NCBI GenBank assembly: GCA_024516155.1
Contig: JAJJXM010000030.1
Span: forward strand, 186,001 to 250,000
Source: Pyronema omphalodes
Taxonomy: Eukaryota; Ascomycota; Pezizomycetes; Pezizales; Pyronemataceae
Reading direction: 5' to 3'
DNA length: 64,000 nucleotides
How positions within the stretch are numbered: the stretch's first letter is position 1; every line of letters begins with the position of its first letter. The notes under the pieces are model-generated. The model ran no database searches and had not been told where the DNA came from. It worked only from the letters and a program-made list of their open reading frames with translations. Both the position numbers and the translations under genes were made by a program. Shown here piece after piece: positions 26,081 through 38,010 of the stretch.

Positions 26081-26107
26081 GCTAGCTACCATCTTTAGGC
26101 ACGAGTA
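26081..26107 (+). repeat. dispersed half-palindrome motif
   Basis: GCTAGC followed by TACCATCTTTAGGCACGAGT, which matches the centre and right arm of the 44 bp palindrome at 34407-34450 apart from a small gap. Confidence 0.75.
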
Positions 26108-27465
26108 TGTATGGATAATTCACGTATGAAAAGTGGTGGGAGTTATGGGAACATTGGGAAGTATTAGATGGGGGATGGGGGATGGAGGTACTGAGGGTTT
26201 GGTTTGGAGGTTTGGAGGTTTGGGGAATAAAGGGAAGGATAAAGGTAAAGGTGAATGTTGAAGATTGATATGAAATTATATATCTATTGATTATGCTAGA
26301 GGAGGAGGAGGAGGTGGTGGTGTTCTTTGTGTTACCTATTTTCTTTACATTTTTTTTTTGCATTTTTGCATGAAGCAACATTCTCACAAAGAAAACCACA
26401 ATATCACCAACCTTAGTCACATCACATGAGTCTGTTCCCCATAGCCCTAGTACACAGCACTCTACACCAGCCCCGGTAGCTAAACCAATTAAACTTAAAC
26501 TTTTTAAACCTCCAACTCTAAACCCCCTGGCCTGTCCCCAACCCCCGCGTGCTACTGCAAATCATCTCCGTCCACCTATGTATGTACATCTCAACAAGGC
26601 TGATAATACTGACCCTAATACTTACGGATACGCCTACCCCGCCCACGTGTTGAATCTTCTGAATCTTCTTCGTTTGCGGCGGGGTGCTATGGCTCTGTCT
26701 ATGTACTGTATATGGATGATACTCCGACGGTATTCGACTCCCTGAAAGTCCCTGACGGTCGTAATAGTCGTAACAGTCGTTGACAAGTGGTTGATTACCA
26801 CCATACACATGTACAGAGATCCCCGTGGTGTTGTGCACAGCGGGGAGTGGGGCTGCAGGGTCTCAATAGTCTCAGACTCTCAGTAGTCTTTATTAGTTTC
26901 AGCGATGGTTTCTGACCCCGCAGCTATTAGTGTCCGCATGACGATGCGGCGGGGAGCTTTGGGATTTAGGATTTAGGATTTAGGAGCTTGGGATTGAGGA
27001 ATTTAGGAATTTGTCATTTTGAAGCATTTTTTTGAAGAAGGAGAAGGGGGATTGATGATATTTTTGAGATTTTTGAGGACAAGGAGGATGGTTGTTGTGG
27101 ACAAGAATTGAATAGGGTAAGTGAGCGACGTTGCAGGTTATGCAAGTGGCAACGGTTTTTGAGCGATGAATAGATGAATAGATGAATAGATGAATAGATA
27201 AAAAATGAATAAATATCAATAAATAAATGAGTAAATATAAAAGAAATATCAAAAAATATACACATAAAAAACACACACACAAAAAATACATACATAAAAT
27301 ACTTGAATAACCGGTTTTTGAGCTTGATTGTTGCTTGCTGCTTGCTGCTTGCTGCTTGCTTGCCTGCTTTGCGGCGCTGGGCTTCGCTTGCTCTTTGTAC
27401 ATACAGGCAGGCACTCTAACCACTGACATCATACATCGTCGGATCCTGTTGTGACTTGCTGCTGC

Positions 27466-27531
27466 TGACTGAGATAATATTAATCGCGACCTGGTCTTTG
27501 ACTGAGATAATATTAATCGCGACCTGCTCTT
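27466..27531 (+). repeat. 33 bp tandem duplication
   Basis: Two adjacent copies of a unit starting TGACTGAGATAATATTAATC (27466-27498 and 27499-27531), one mismatch apart. They lie about 620 bp upstream of the TBC gene start, possibly in its promoter or leader. Confidence 0.9.
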
Positions 27532-28151
27532 TTTTGTCTCAGTCTCAAGCTGGGATAGTTTTTACATTTACAACTTTCCTAACATCAAATTCCAAAAGAT
27601 CTAACAGAACAACAAACCAAACTGCTTCCCGAAAACCCGCACGTGCCATCAGCGCAATAGTTGCAAAGCCCTGTCAGAGCAGAGCAGACTTACTTCAGGA
27701 GCGACACCGGACATTGAACGCTTAGGATCAGCGACGAAGCGAGACTGCGAAGCGACGACTGCAAAGCGACACATCACATCACATCACATCACATCACAGA
27801 ACTTCATTTCGTTTCACTTCACAGAACTTCACCTTCCTGAGCTTACTTTTGCCTGGCTGGCGTTGATTTGCATCTCGTGAGCTGCTGGGCTGCTGGGCTG
27901 CTGGGCTGCACCGGGATATCATAGCTGACAACTACAGAGCTATCGACTATATACGCGAAGCAGACCGCACGTACAGCAGATCTCGGAGCGCGACTTGGAC
28001 ACCAGAGAACCGCATCAGCAACATCTGACAGCTTCCCGGCTTCAGCTTCTTATATATCAGCATACACCTTCAGTTCATACAAGCTACAGATCTATCTCCC
28101 ATCTCATTTCGAACTACAACCGCCTGCAAAGCACCAGTCGAAACCAACAGG

Positions 28152-31100
28152 ATGGCGTCGGCGCCAGTTGACGTCTCCTGCTCATCTACACCCGCCGCGT
28201 CCTCTTCTGAACCCCCGTTAACACCCCCGATCTCCGAATCCACCGTTCCTTCCTCGTCCCCGAAATCAATCTTCAAACCTCCGGAAAGCTCAAGGGAATC
28301 AATCGTCAGCTCGTCACAGCTTACTTCACCGCTTGTTGTCTCCCCTGCGAAAAGTGTAGATACTACCGACCCCCGGAATGCGTTGTTCGATGATCATGTC
28401 GCCTCTTCACATGTCCCCGGTTCTTTGCATCTTGCGCCGGATTCTACTATACAGAGATTGGTGGAGAAACAGGGGTATATTACTGTTATCCGACAGCTAG
28501 CGGAGGATTTGGCACATAGAGATAGGGAGCTAGTGACGTTTCGAAGGAGGGCGGAGGAGAGAGAAAGGGCGTTGAGGAAGATGTTGTTAGAGGTGGAAGT
28601 GTCTAATGCGGATATTGAGAAACGGTTGGTTTCTGCGACTTTACAAAGGAAACCTTCGAAGGATACTATGAGAAGTGGGGATGGAATGAGTTATACAGAG
28701 AGTATAGATGAGATGATGCATCAGGCTTTAACGGAGGAGGATGCGTTTAGTTTGGCGGATGATGCTAGTGGGGTATTGGATTATGGGGAGGGGGATTTGG
28801 ATTTAACGCCGAGACAGACGGTGCGAAGGGAAACGGATACAGTGTCGATAAACTCGAATGCGAGTAAGAGGAGTAGTAGAGGTTGGAAGGGGTTATTTGC
28901 AGGTCGAGGACCTGTAGATGGAGAGGCGGTGAAAGCTAGAAGGGCTGCGGCTGCGTTGAGTACAGTGAAGAAGCGATCATCGATATCACCAAAGACCTTC
29001 AGCCCACCACCAGAGGGAGAAGCATCACGAGCACTCCACCGACAAAGTTCTCGAGCCTCCCTATCATCCGTTCGTTCTACCTCTGGAGGTTTATTACAAC
29101 AAAGTCGTATCCCTTCAACAGCTTCGATATATACTCAACACCATTTCGCATCGCCAGCCGACAAATCCTCCTCCTCCTCTGTTAAGAAAACGCCTGAAAA
29201 TGTAGACTCGCAACAAAAACAGAACCGATCTAATTCCGTGGCTCACTGGGCATTACAGGTTGTTTCCTCTTCCAACAGTACCTCCGATGATACCGAAGCT
29301 CCAAGATCTCCTGTTGTAGATTCACATCCACCCGTTGAACCACCTCGAAAATCAAGCCTGGGTATCACCGATATACAACGCACAAAAGCTCGTACCGCCG
29401 CCGCTGCTCATGCCCGCAACCGCGCCCCTTCCGCTGCCACCACTGCTGCAGGATCCCTAAAAACTTCTTTCTTTCAGGAAATCCGGGACACTGCCGCTGG
29501 AATCGTTCCTTTGTCTCAGTCCACCGCCTCTAAGAAATCAGATGATGCGGGGCCTGTTGAGATGGATATGATTATCCCTCCGGAAGCTCAGCCGCCTACA
29601 TTGTTACAGGGGTGGAATATGCAGTATCCGAATACGGGAAGTTATTTGACTGATAGGTTTGGGTTTATTTACAATAAACAACAAAGGAGTGTATCAATCA
29701 AGGGACAGAATTCGATTGAGGGCAGCTACACAGAGAGGAAACAGAGTGAAGCGCATGGTGGAACCGGGGCTACAGGATTAGGAGTAGGAAATATCAAGCC
29801 ACCACCAACAGCATCATTGGTAGACGACATCACCGGAACCAGTCCAAAATCAATGGCCGTATTACCAGAAGGTCAGGAATGGAAGGAAACTATCTACGGC
29901 CCGACTTTATTAGCCAATGTATCAATTCCTAGCGCTTCTTCGTCGTCCTCCTCTTTCCCTATAGACAAACCCCCAGCTCCTGCTCCAGCAGCTTTCCCTA
30001 CTCGTCTCTCCCTCCCGTCTTTAACTACACCCCCGATAACTGCTCTTCCTGCTCCCCCTCCTGCCTCTGCAGAGGAATCAACTGTCCGTCTCCTCCTCTC
30101 CCAAATGAGCGATCTCCACGACGCCCTCCAGCGCGACCGCCAACTAAAATGGAACGAATTCCTCCGCAAAGTCTCCCTCGAGCGTCGCAAGGTTGATACC
30201 AAAGGTGCCGGTATGCCGGAGACCTTGATGAACAGCGGGGAAGTAATTGGTATCTCTACCTTAGGCACCGAAGGTCGAGGCGGAAAACAAAGATGGAAAG
30301 AATTCAAGTCCCTAGTTCTAGGAGGAATTCCCGTTACGTACCGCTGGAAGATCTGGACGGAATGTTCCGGGGCAACCTCTATGAAGGTTCCAGGATACTA
30401 TGAAGATCTTTTAGCGAATGGACAAGATGATCCAGAGGTTTTGGCACAGATTGGTATGGATATTAATCGCACGTTAACGGATAATATTTTCTTCCGACAA
30501 GGACCTGGGGTGGTGAAGTTACGACAGGTATTGGTGGCTTATTCGAGAAGGAATAAAGAGGTTGGGTATTGTCAGGGGATGAACATGATTGCGGCTTCTT
30601 TGTTATTGATTATGCCCTCGGAGGAAGATGCGTTTTGGGTCTTGTGTTCTGTCGTTGAGAGGATCCTGCCGAAAACGTATTTTGAACCAAGCTTGCTGGC
30701 TTCTAGAGCTGATCAGGAGGTATGTTGAATTTCTGACCCAAGGGTGGTGGGGATCACTCCCTATCACTCATCTTTTACTCCCGGCGCTAACCTTACCCCC
30801 CATAGGTTCTCAAACACTTCGTCTTCCACCTCCTACCCTCCCTGCACCATCATCTTGCCTCTCTATGCGTAACCCTCGAAGCCCTCTGCTTTCAATGGTT
30901 CCTCTCAATCTTCACCGATACTCTAGCAGCCGAAGCATTATTCCGGGTCTGGGACGTAATCCTGTGTACCTCCGGCAGTCCCTTCTTATTCCAAGTAGCA
31001 ATCGCACTGTTGAAATTAAATGAGAAGGAGTTGTTGGCTTGTAAAACGGCAGCGGAGGTTTATAGTTATTTGAATGGGGGAATGATACATCAGGGCATTA

Positions 31101-31507
31101 GTATTGATGGGCTGATTAGAGAGGCGGAACGACTGGGGGAGAGGATTGGAAGAACGGAGGTGGAGGTGCTTAGGGAAAGGGCGGTGGAGAGGGAGTTGGA
31201 GAGGGAGAGGGGTGGCGATGAGAGGGAGGAGAGGGAGGAGAGGGAGGAAAGGAGTGGTGAAGGGGAGCAACAGCATTCGATGAAAGCGACCGAAGCGACC
31301 GAAGCGACGGAGGTGACAGAGACAACAGAGACGGCAGAGACGACAGATGCAACGAAGGCAACAGAGACGCTGGAAACAAATCCACCAGATGATCAAATTT
31401 CGCAGCTATCAGAATTAGACTCATCTCCTTCGACAATAGAGCCGAGGGGAATGGAAGAGGTAGAGGAAGAAGATGTCACTACCACTCCTACCGTAACCGG
31501 ATACTAG
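28152..31507 (+). CDS. TBC-domain Rab GTPase-activating protein
   Basis: Two exons (28152-30719 and 30806-31507) joined across an 86-base intron (GTATGT to CATAG) give about 1089 residues. The N-terminal 700 residues are Ser/Pro-rich, with a predicted helical and charged segment near residues 95-160 (LVEKQGYITVIRQLAEDLAH). The TBC domain starts near residue 720 (LVLGGIPVTYRWKIW). It has both catalytic fingers: Arg in IGMDINR at about 767 (IxxDxxR) and Gln in VGYCQGMN at about 805 (YxQ). The second exon restores the rest of the domain with FHLLPSL, EALCFQWF and RVWDVILC. The C-terminus is acidic and Glu/Thr-rich, partly repeat-like. Known TBC proteins speed GTP hydrolysis on Rab GTPases to control membrane traffic; which Rab is unknown. 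The start is the first ATG of the open frame. Confidence 0.92.
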
Positions 31508-32690
31508 TATAGATATGGATACGGATATGGAGATGGATATGGAGATGGAACATAGCATAGCAGGGATAGCATGGGATAGCATAGCATAGCATAGCATAAC
31601 GTAGTATAGCATAGCAGAGAAGAGAAGAGCAGAGCATAATTAGAGCGTTTTTTTTTTTCTTTTCCTTTTTTTTTCTATCGCTTTTTTTTTTTTGTTTTTG
31701 ATAATTTTGTTTTTGATAATTTTGTTTTTGATAATTTTGTTTTTGATAATTTTTCTTGTTGGTTTTTTGCTTTTGTGGTCTGTTTTTTTCCACTTTTTTC
31801 TTGCTGTTCTTTTGTTTTTTTTTTTTGCTTTGCTTTTTTGTTTTTCGTTGGGTTTCTGGGAGCTTATGTTTGGTTGCGTTTTTTGTTGCGTTTTTGATAG
31901 GTTTTTTTTGTTATTGTTCATACATACATATATAGTTAGTAGTTTGCATAAACCGTTTTTTTTTTTTTTTTTTAGCTTTGTAGTTTTGTAGTTTTGTAGT
32001 TTTGTAGTTCTGTCATTTCGTAGTTCAGTTTTCTTTTCAAAGCTTTATCTTTTTGTAGTGTTGTACTATTTTGCTTTTATTACAATAGTTTTGTAGTTGT
32101 AAGTTTTGTTCTTGTTTTGAGCACTGTTACTTGTAGCTTTATAGTTGGTACTTTTTAGTTGATAGCTTCTGTAGCTTCGTGTTTTCTTTTCTTTTTCATT
32201 TTTTTTTTTTTTGAAGTATTGTGGTTTTTGTAGCTTTGGTTTTTGAAGCTTTGGTTTTAGATGTTTATAGTGTTTTTTTTTTTTTTTTTTTTAGAATGGG
32301 ATGGCGTTACTAGTTTTTTTTTTGGTATTAAGTTTTTTGGTATTAAGTTTTTTTATGTATATCATTATACATTATCCATCATAAATTATCCATCATACAG
32401 TATACACCAGAAATCATGAACCATAAATTGTTTCTTTCCATCTTCCCTTCCTTCCTTCCTTCCTTCCTTTCTTCCTTCCTTCCATTAAATAGCACCATAC
32501 TCTACCATACTCTACCATACTCTCCCATACTCTCCCATACTCTATGCTTACTACTTATGAAAGTGGAGGTGGAGATGGAGGTGTATGCCGCCTTATCAGT
32601 GACCACACATCCTTCCTTATGTTAGTTCTGTGGGATCTCGATGGTATTTCGATGGTATTTCGATGGTATCTTTAATTTTCTAAGGTTCTA

Positions 32691-32748
32691 ATGGTATGGT
32701 ATGGTATGGTATGGTATGGTATGGTATGGTATGGTATGGTATGGTATG
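32691..32748 (+). repeat. (GGTAT)n microsatellite
   Basis: About eleven perfect 5-base units. Confidence 0.95.
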
Positions 32749-32983
32749 CCGAAGGTAATATATTTTATCCGTTTATTGATTTATTTCAAGAGATGAAGAG
32801 GTACCTAACCTACCTATTTCAGAATACTATAAGCAGATGTTTTAGTACGCACCTGAAATGGAATAGCGTCTGCAGAAAGTGATTTAGAGGTTTTAGTCGC
32901 CTTTTTACTATATAAGCAGGTATATTTTAGTTATTTACCTGATACGGTATAGCGTTATCATTAAAGGCTGTGATGATGTAATT

Positions 32984-33190
32984 TCAGACTAATTTAATCG
33001 TGAACTCCTCTGGCTGTCGGGCGGCAATACAAAAGCTTCGGCAATACATGGCGGGATGGTAAAACCGGCAACCGTGGCAACCGGAACAGATTCGATGGGA
33101 AACATATAAGACTGCTCTCCTGGCTGACTGGGCACAAATCCCATTCGCCTTTCCAATCCCGAACCACTTCGCACCTTTGATACAATTCAT
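32984..33190 (-). pseudogene. possible cysteine-rich fungal domain remnant
   Basis: A 68-codon frame contains CIKGAKWFG, GICAQ, then ICSGCHGC and MYCRSFC. The spacing resembles the cysteine-rich DUF3716 type of fungal domain, which I compare from memory only. It has no plausible start context, no neighbouring exons and runs quickly into stops. If real it is a fragment. Confidence 0.25.
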
Positions 33191-34406
33191 GATGCAATTC
33201 AGCTGTTAATGGTTGGCCGGATAAAATATACGGACACCTGTGACCTTTGCCGCATGCTGCAGATACAGTCGACGAGACGCTAACAGATGAAGTTAAGCAA
33301 CTGCGGTTTTATTGAGGAGAATCTTGACACACTGTGTGAGGAGATATATAAAGCGGATTTGAATAGGCTCAAGGCAGAAAAACAGTGGAAGGAAGCAGAG
33401 AACGTTTTGAAGCCTCCCAAGGAGGATTTCCCATTACTGAGACTGAGCTTCAGAAACATCACGAGGATATCAAAAAATGACTCGGAAGGAATGAGAACAG
33501 GCTGAGGAGCACTGATTGAATCTTAGAATGTGCATAAAGTCTTTCTGAATCCACATGAAAGTTAATGCTGCACAGTGCGAAAAATAAAAAATAAAAAAAA
33601 TAAAAAAAACATGAAACACAGACACATATGTACATATAAATGGCGGAAGGATTGGCAAAGTGAGAAAGATGAACTGTGATGTAAAAGCTGAAGAAGAAAT
33701 AATACGAGTGAAAAGACGGAGAGGGAGAAGGGCAGAAAAGGAGTAAAGACAATATGGTAGCGTTGAAGACAGAGGCCGGGTGATAAGTTGAAGAACAGTT
33801 AAGTGAGGAGAGAGGAGACAGGCGAGTTCAGAGAGGCCAGTGGAAAAAGAGCAAACAGGGCTCCAAATGTGCAGACGAGAAGTAAAACCAGCATAAGGAA
33901 TAAGGGTGACAACAGGCCCAAGATATCATGTACGCTCTGGGACGATTCCCAGCGAGATCCTGGGGTAAAAGTTAGAGCCTCTGATATATATCAAAACTGT
34001 ACCATATGTCATAATATTGAGTTTGGCAAGGCCCAAAAAATTGAAATCAAACCGAAAAACTGGTGATTGTGTAGAAACCTCTCAATACAGAAGTGGCTGG
34101 TCAAGAATTCGAGAGTTATTGTCCTGAAGTTACAACCCATGATATATTGTAGAGGTGAAATTACTCGACAAATCCTCCAATCGGCAAGAAATATCTTCTG
34201 CTTGCCCCAATGAACTTTGTGTTCCAGCACATATCTGTGAAGGGTCAGGCAGAGGAAACGTGTCAGAATATTGCTGTCACGGCACAACATTAACTGCATC
34301 ACTAGGAATATTGTTTATCCCAGGCTGCTCTTGCGGGAATCATAGGCGAGTTTCATATTCTTAAGATCACATCATATATATAGTCGAAATCCGTCACATT
34401 ATATGT

Positions 34407-34450
34407 TCGTGCCTAAAGATGGTGGCTAGCGCCACCATCTTTAGGCACGA
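34407..34450. repeat. perfect 44 bp palindrome
   Basis: Left arm TCGTGCCTAAAGATGGTGGC, four-base centre TAGC, right arm the exact reverse complement. Single strands would form a 20 bp hairpin. Half of it recurs at 26081-26107. Confidence 0.95.
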
Positions 34451-34960
34451 GTAACCAGTTTATCAACGGTTGGAGTTGTGTACCAACGGTTCGATTTGTA
34501 GAGGCAACACAATGGACCGGCCGTAGGCCGGAACAGACCACATCCTCTCTTGTATCTACCCACCTACCAATGTATTTATAATTAATTACCACAATCCACA
34601 AGATATATCAAGTAACAAATAAAGATAGCAGGATGCTATTATATTGATCACTTCATTAATTGAATCAAATCAAATCAAATCAAACGTTTTTGAAATTTAT
34701 AGTGTATTCCATTCCGTCTATATGCCGTTTCTGAATCTCCAAAAATCCTCGTTTGTTTTGTTAAGTCTATCTATACCTTTATTAACTTTTCTAGTATATT
34801 CCTAATATTCCAAATGTCAATATCAATATCAATATCAATATACCAATCACAAAAAGAAAAAAAAAAAACAAACTTTTCTCTACCCCCGTCCCCGTCCTCC
34901 CCGTCCCTCCCTTTCCTCCCATGCCATGCCATACCATGCCATACCATGCCATCAAACCCC

Positions 34961-37247
34961 CTACCGTCCAAACTCAGGTTTATAAGCCAAGCAACCACCC
35001 TTCATAATCTCTCTCAACGCCATAGTAGCATAACAACTAGTTCCCAAACGCATCTTGATGACGACAACAGTTTCTTCTTCAGATGCATCCTTGGGTTCAT
35101 CTGCATCTTTCATTTCTTCGTCTTCTTCTCTTTTTCTTTTGCTGTTTTCTTGCTGCTCTGCTTCTTGCTCTGTCTCGTGCTCCACCCCTGGCTTCGCCTC
35201 CGGCTTCACCTTCGGCGTTGCCTCCGACGTTGCCTCCAGCTTCGCTTCCGGCTTCGCTTCCGGCTTCTCCTTCTTCTCCTTCGATTGCAATTTCTCGTAA
35301 TCAGTCTGAACAACCTGCTCCCCCTTAGCACACCTCCTAACCTCAACCTCACAAGCCCCATCCACAAAGCCGGACATAATCTTCCTATAACTCCCCGTCA
35401 AACTCCAATCCCTAACACTTCTCTTCATATCCCTAGGATCTAGGGAATCCTTCTTCATAACATCCTGATAAACCTGCATCAATCCCTCAGTTTCCGGGTA
35501 AACGACATCCCAACCTGGGATCGGCAGTACAACATCCGTAATCCTCCATTTCCCAGACGCTGCCTCTTCCTTCGATAAAGGTCTCGCACGTTGAATTCCA
35601 TTATCATTTTCCGGTTCTGGGGCGATGACGATTTCCCCCGCCTGATCAACCTCTTCCTCAACTTCCTTCACATCCCTAACCAACACTAGATCCCCTGGTA
35701 GGACTTCAGTTCTAGATATCTTAAGGCGGGCAGATAAAACATGGTTCCAAACGAAGCTTTGGTAAGCGTGAGCATACATAGTTCTCAATCCTCTAGGAAT
35801 AGCCTGGATGGCACCTAGATAATCCAATCCCTTGCCTTGTCCGTCTCCTTTGATACCTCGTTCGCAGAAGTATTTCAGCATTGCAGATTCGGCAACGAAC
35901 TTCCGGGGCATTTTAGCACTCGCGGAATCGAAATCATAGGTGAAATATAGACGACAAGCTTCAGCGCGGTCGATATCGTCACGGAGTTTATCGACGGCAC
36001 CACAGAGGGCGGGGTCATAGGCGAGGATTTTTTCCACTGCACCCCGCCAATCAGTTCGAAGAAGGTAAGCGCCAACATCAGCAGTTGAAACATCATGGGA
36101 ACCAAATCTTTGAAGACCAAAGTAATTGGCAAAACCTGATTTCTTGACCGCTTCAACAGCCGTGGTAACTGTGTCTTCCAACGAGATATTTGAATCCGAA
36201 GCAGCAGCGGCTTGACGGAGTGTAATGACGAATTCATTCCCGCCTAGATCCCCGAGAGAAAGTCCATAGGGCTTATATTCGAAATCTCCTAACCTCGCAC
36301 CTCGAAGTCCGTTATCACCGGCTGTGTTGAGACCTGCGAGGCGCTCCGCTCGGATCATATGCGCAGAACAACGCTGCACCGTGACAGCGCGACGATCCTT
36401 TGTTCCCGCGAAGCTAAAGGCTTTAGGGTTCACCTTGAGTAATCTAGCGAGGAAGGAAAGAACTTCCATGGTATCACGGTTTTCTTTGTAGAGGTTGAAG
36501 TGACAGTATTCACCCCCGAGTTCCGACCATGAGTTTTTGTTGTGGTTTTTTCCACCGCGTTTACTGCGACGACGCTCTTCGGCTGCGGTGGAGGGGTTGT
36601 TACGGGTTACGACAATGGCGGGAGGATCGTGGGTGACCGAGGTCTCGGTGATTAGACGAGATTTGAAGAGTTCACGGACAAGAGCATGGAATGAGGACCG
36701 CGCATCTTTCTCGGCGATAGAAGGAGTAGTGAGGGACTCGGTGCTGCCGGCGGGAACGAGGGAGAGGTCAATGATCTGCTGGGCGACTTCGGCGGGGACA
36801 AAAGCGGAGAGACGATCAATTGCATCAGACGGGGCCTAGGAGGGAGATGTTAATATTGTATTCCTTCTCCCCAGTTCTTGAAACTCTTATAAACCCCCAG
36901 GAAGTAAGTAAGATGACACACACCTCAATAGGTTCCTCAATCTTCGGCTCCTTATTCTTCGGAGCATTCGTTTTCTCCGAGGCCTTAATTTCTCTAGCCT
37001 TTCCCGCAGATTTCGTAGAAGTCAAATGCAGAACATTCCCGTGGAGGTCGACTTCATTAACCAAAAAGTCCGTGTAGCGCTGCTTCAAGATTCCAGTCCA
37101 GGCAGGAAGTGACGGGTTAACATATTCCGTGATTCCCGCGGCGATTTCCTGAGCAGTTTGAGAAACCGAAGTACCATTAGTTATAGGGATTGAAGTAGCG
37201 GGAGTTAAGTCTTCGAGACGGGCTTTCTTTGCGGGTGGGGAGGCCAT
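34961..37247 (-). CDS. multisubstrate tRNA/RNA pseudouridine synthase Pus7
   Basis: Two exons (37247-36924 and 36835-34961) give about 732 residues. An in-frame upstream ATG at 37304 would add 19. This is a TruD/Pus7-family enzyme that isomerises uridine to pseudouridine in tRNA, snRNA and mRNA. Visible motifs are KQRYTDFLVNEV near residue 60, FSFAGTKDRRAVTVQR near 250 with the catalytic Asp in GTKD, NYFGLQRFGSHDVST, the insert-domain region with LRTMYAHAYQSFVWN and, near the end, GSYRKIM. The C-terminal part carries a low-complexity Lys/Glu/Ala repeat (KPEAKPEAK) before the conserved last 40 residues. The 88-base intron is GTGTGT to CCTAG. The N-terminus is rich in Lys and may carry a nuclear signal (PPAKKARLE). 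The start at 37247 fits best with family N-termini; this is an inference. Confidence 0.94.
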
Positions 37248-37304
37248 GGTTGCTGTGGCTGTGGTGAGGTGAGGTGAGCTGGGGAATTTTGCAAAGAGCA
37301 CCAC

Positions 37305-38010
37305 TTATGTATGTACTAGGCACTATAAAAAAAGTGAGATATGTACAACCTATGCAGAGCTACTGTTTAGCGGAGCCGCTGTGTACATAAGCACTCGCTT
37401 AACTACCACCCTCTAGCGTCGTCGATCATAAATTTGAACTCGGAGTCTCGGACCTCAGCCGTGGTTACAATCCTTAGCAGATATTCAAGAACGACGTACA
37501 GAAACCTTCGTCTTAGAAACCCAAAACCTAACAAAACTCGAAAATAAGAAATTTTATTAAGAAAATAACGTTATCTAACCTAGCTATTTCCTATCTGCCG
37601 GTTGGATATTATCTCATCCTTTACCCCCCCAAACCCCCCCCAACCCCCCTTCTTCCCGCCGCAGCATCGGAGTTCACATAGTTATTCTTTTATGTTCATG
37701 AAAGAATACATTATTAAACCACCAGTCAACCGTTTCTTCGTTTACTTCTTAATAACACTGGCGTATCACATATGGGTCTAATATAGGAGCTTAATGTGGA
37801 GGTATATAAAAGCTGCACAGTATATCAACTTTTTTTTTTCTCAATTCCAGAATCCAAAAACCATTGATGCTATATACGAAACTTCAAAGATATCAATACC
37901 CCTCCCAAATCCGCATTCCAACGCATCATTCCAAAAAGCCCACATGCCCAATCCAACCCATCCCCCTATATCCCCTCCCTTCAATTCCTCCCTTCACGTA
38001 CTCCCAACCC
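37305..38010. other. intergenic PUS7 upstream / MOCS1 downstream
   Basis: No gene is seen. It has a C-rich stretch (CCCCCCC-AAACC) near 37625-37650 and an AT-rich part. It serves as the PUS7 promoter and probably the MOCS1 3' region. Confidence 0.5.

Larger units (their letters stand above)
23626..28151. other. repeat-rich intergenic region
   Basis: No gene is supported. It contains A and T homopolymers, the paired heptamer arrays (25164-25460), a 12-base array (25725-25846), a 27-base motif shared with the 34.4 kb palindrome (26081-26107) and a 33-base tandem duplication (27466-27531) upstream of the TBC gene. All long frames inside the arrays are repeat translations. Confidence 0.6.
31508..34960. 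other. low-complexity intergenic region
   Basis: Immediately after the TBC gene the sequence is T-rich with AGCAT and TTTTGTAG repeats. GATGGTATTTC (3 copies, about 32638-32671) and GGTAT (about 11 copies, 32691-32748) arrays follow. At 32830-32960 is a degenerate duplication of about 85 bp that ends in GGAATAGCGT / GGTATAGCGT. A cysteine-rich frame at 32984-33190 (-) may be a remnant. The 44 bp palindrome is at 34407-34450. No intact gene is supported. Confidence 0.55.

Noticed and set aside
34404..34643. Possible solo LTR starting TGTTCGTGCC, with ATTATA on both sides
   Set aside because: The right end is not CA and the flanking match is AT-rich and could be chance; the hairpin alone does not define an LTR.
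37380..37460. tRNA-like pattern near the PUS7 promoter
   Set aside because: The T-arm consensus is poor and no cloverleaf can be folded.
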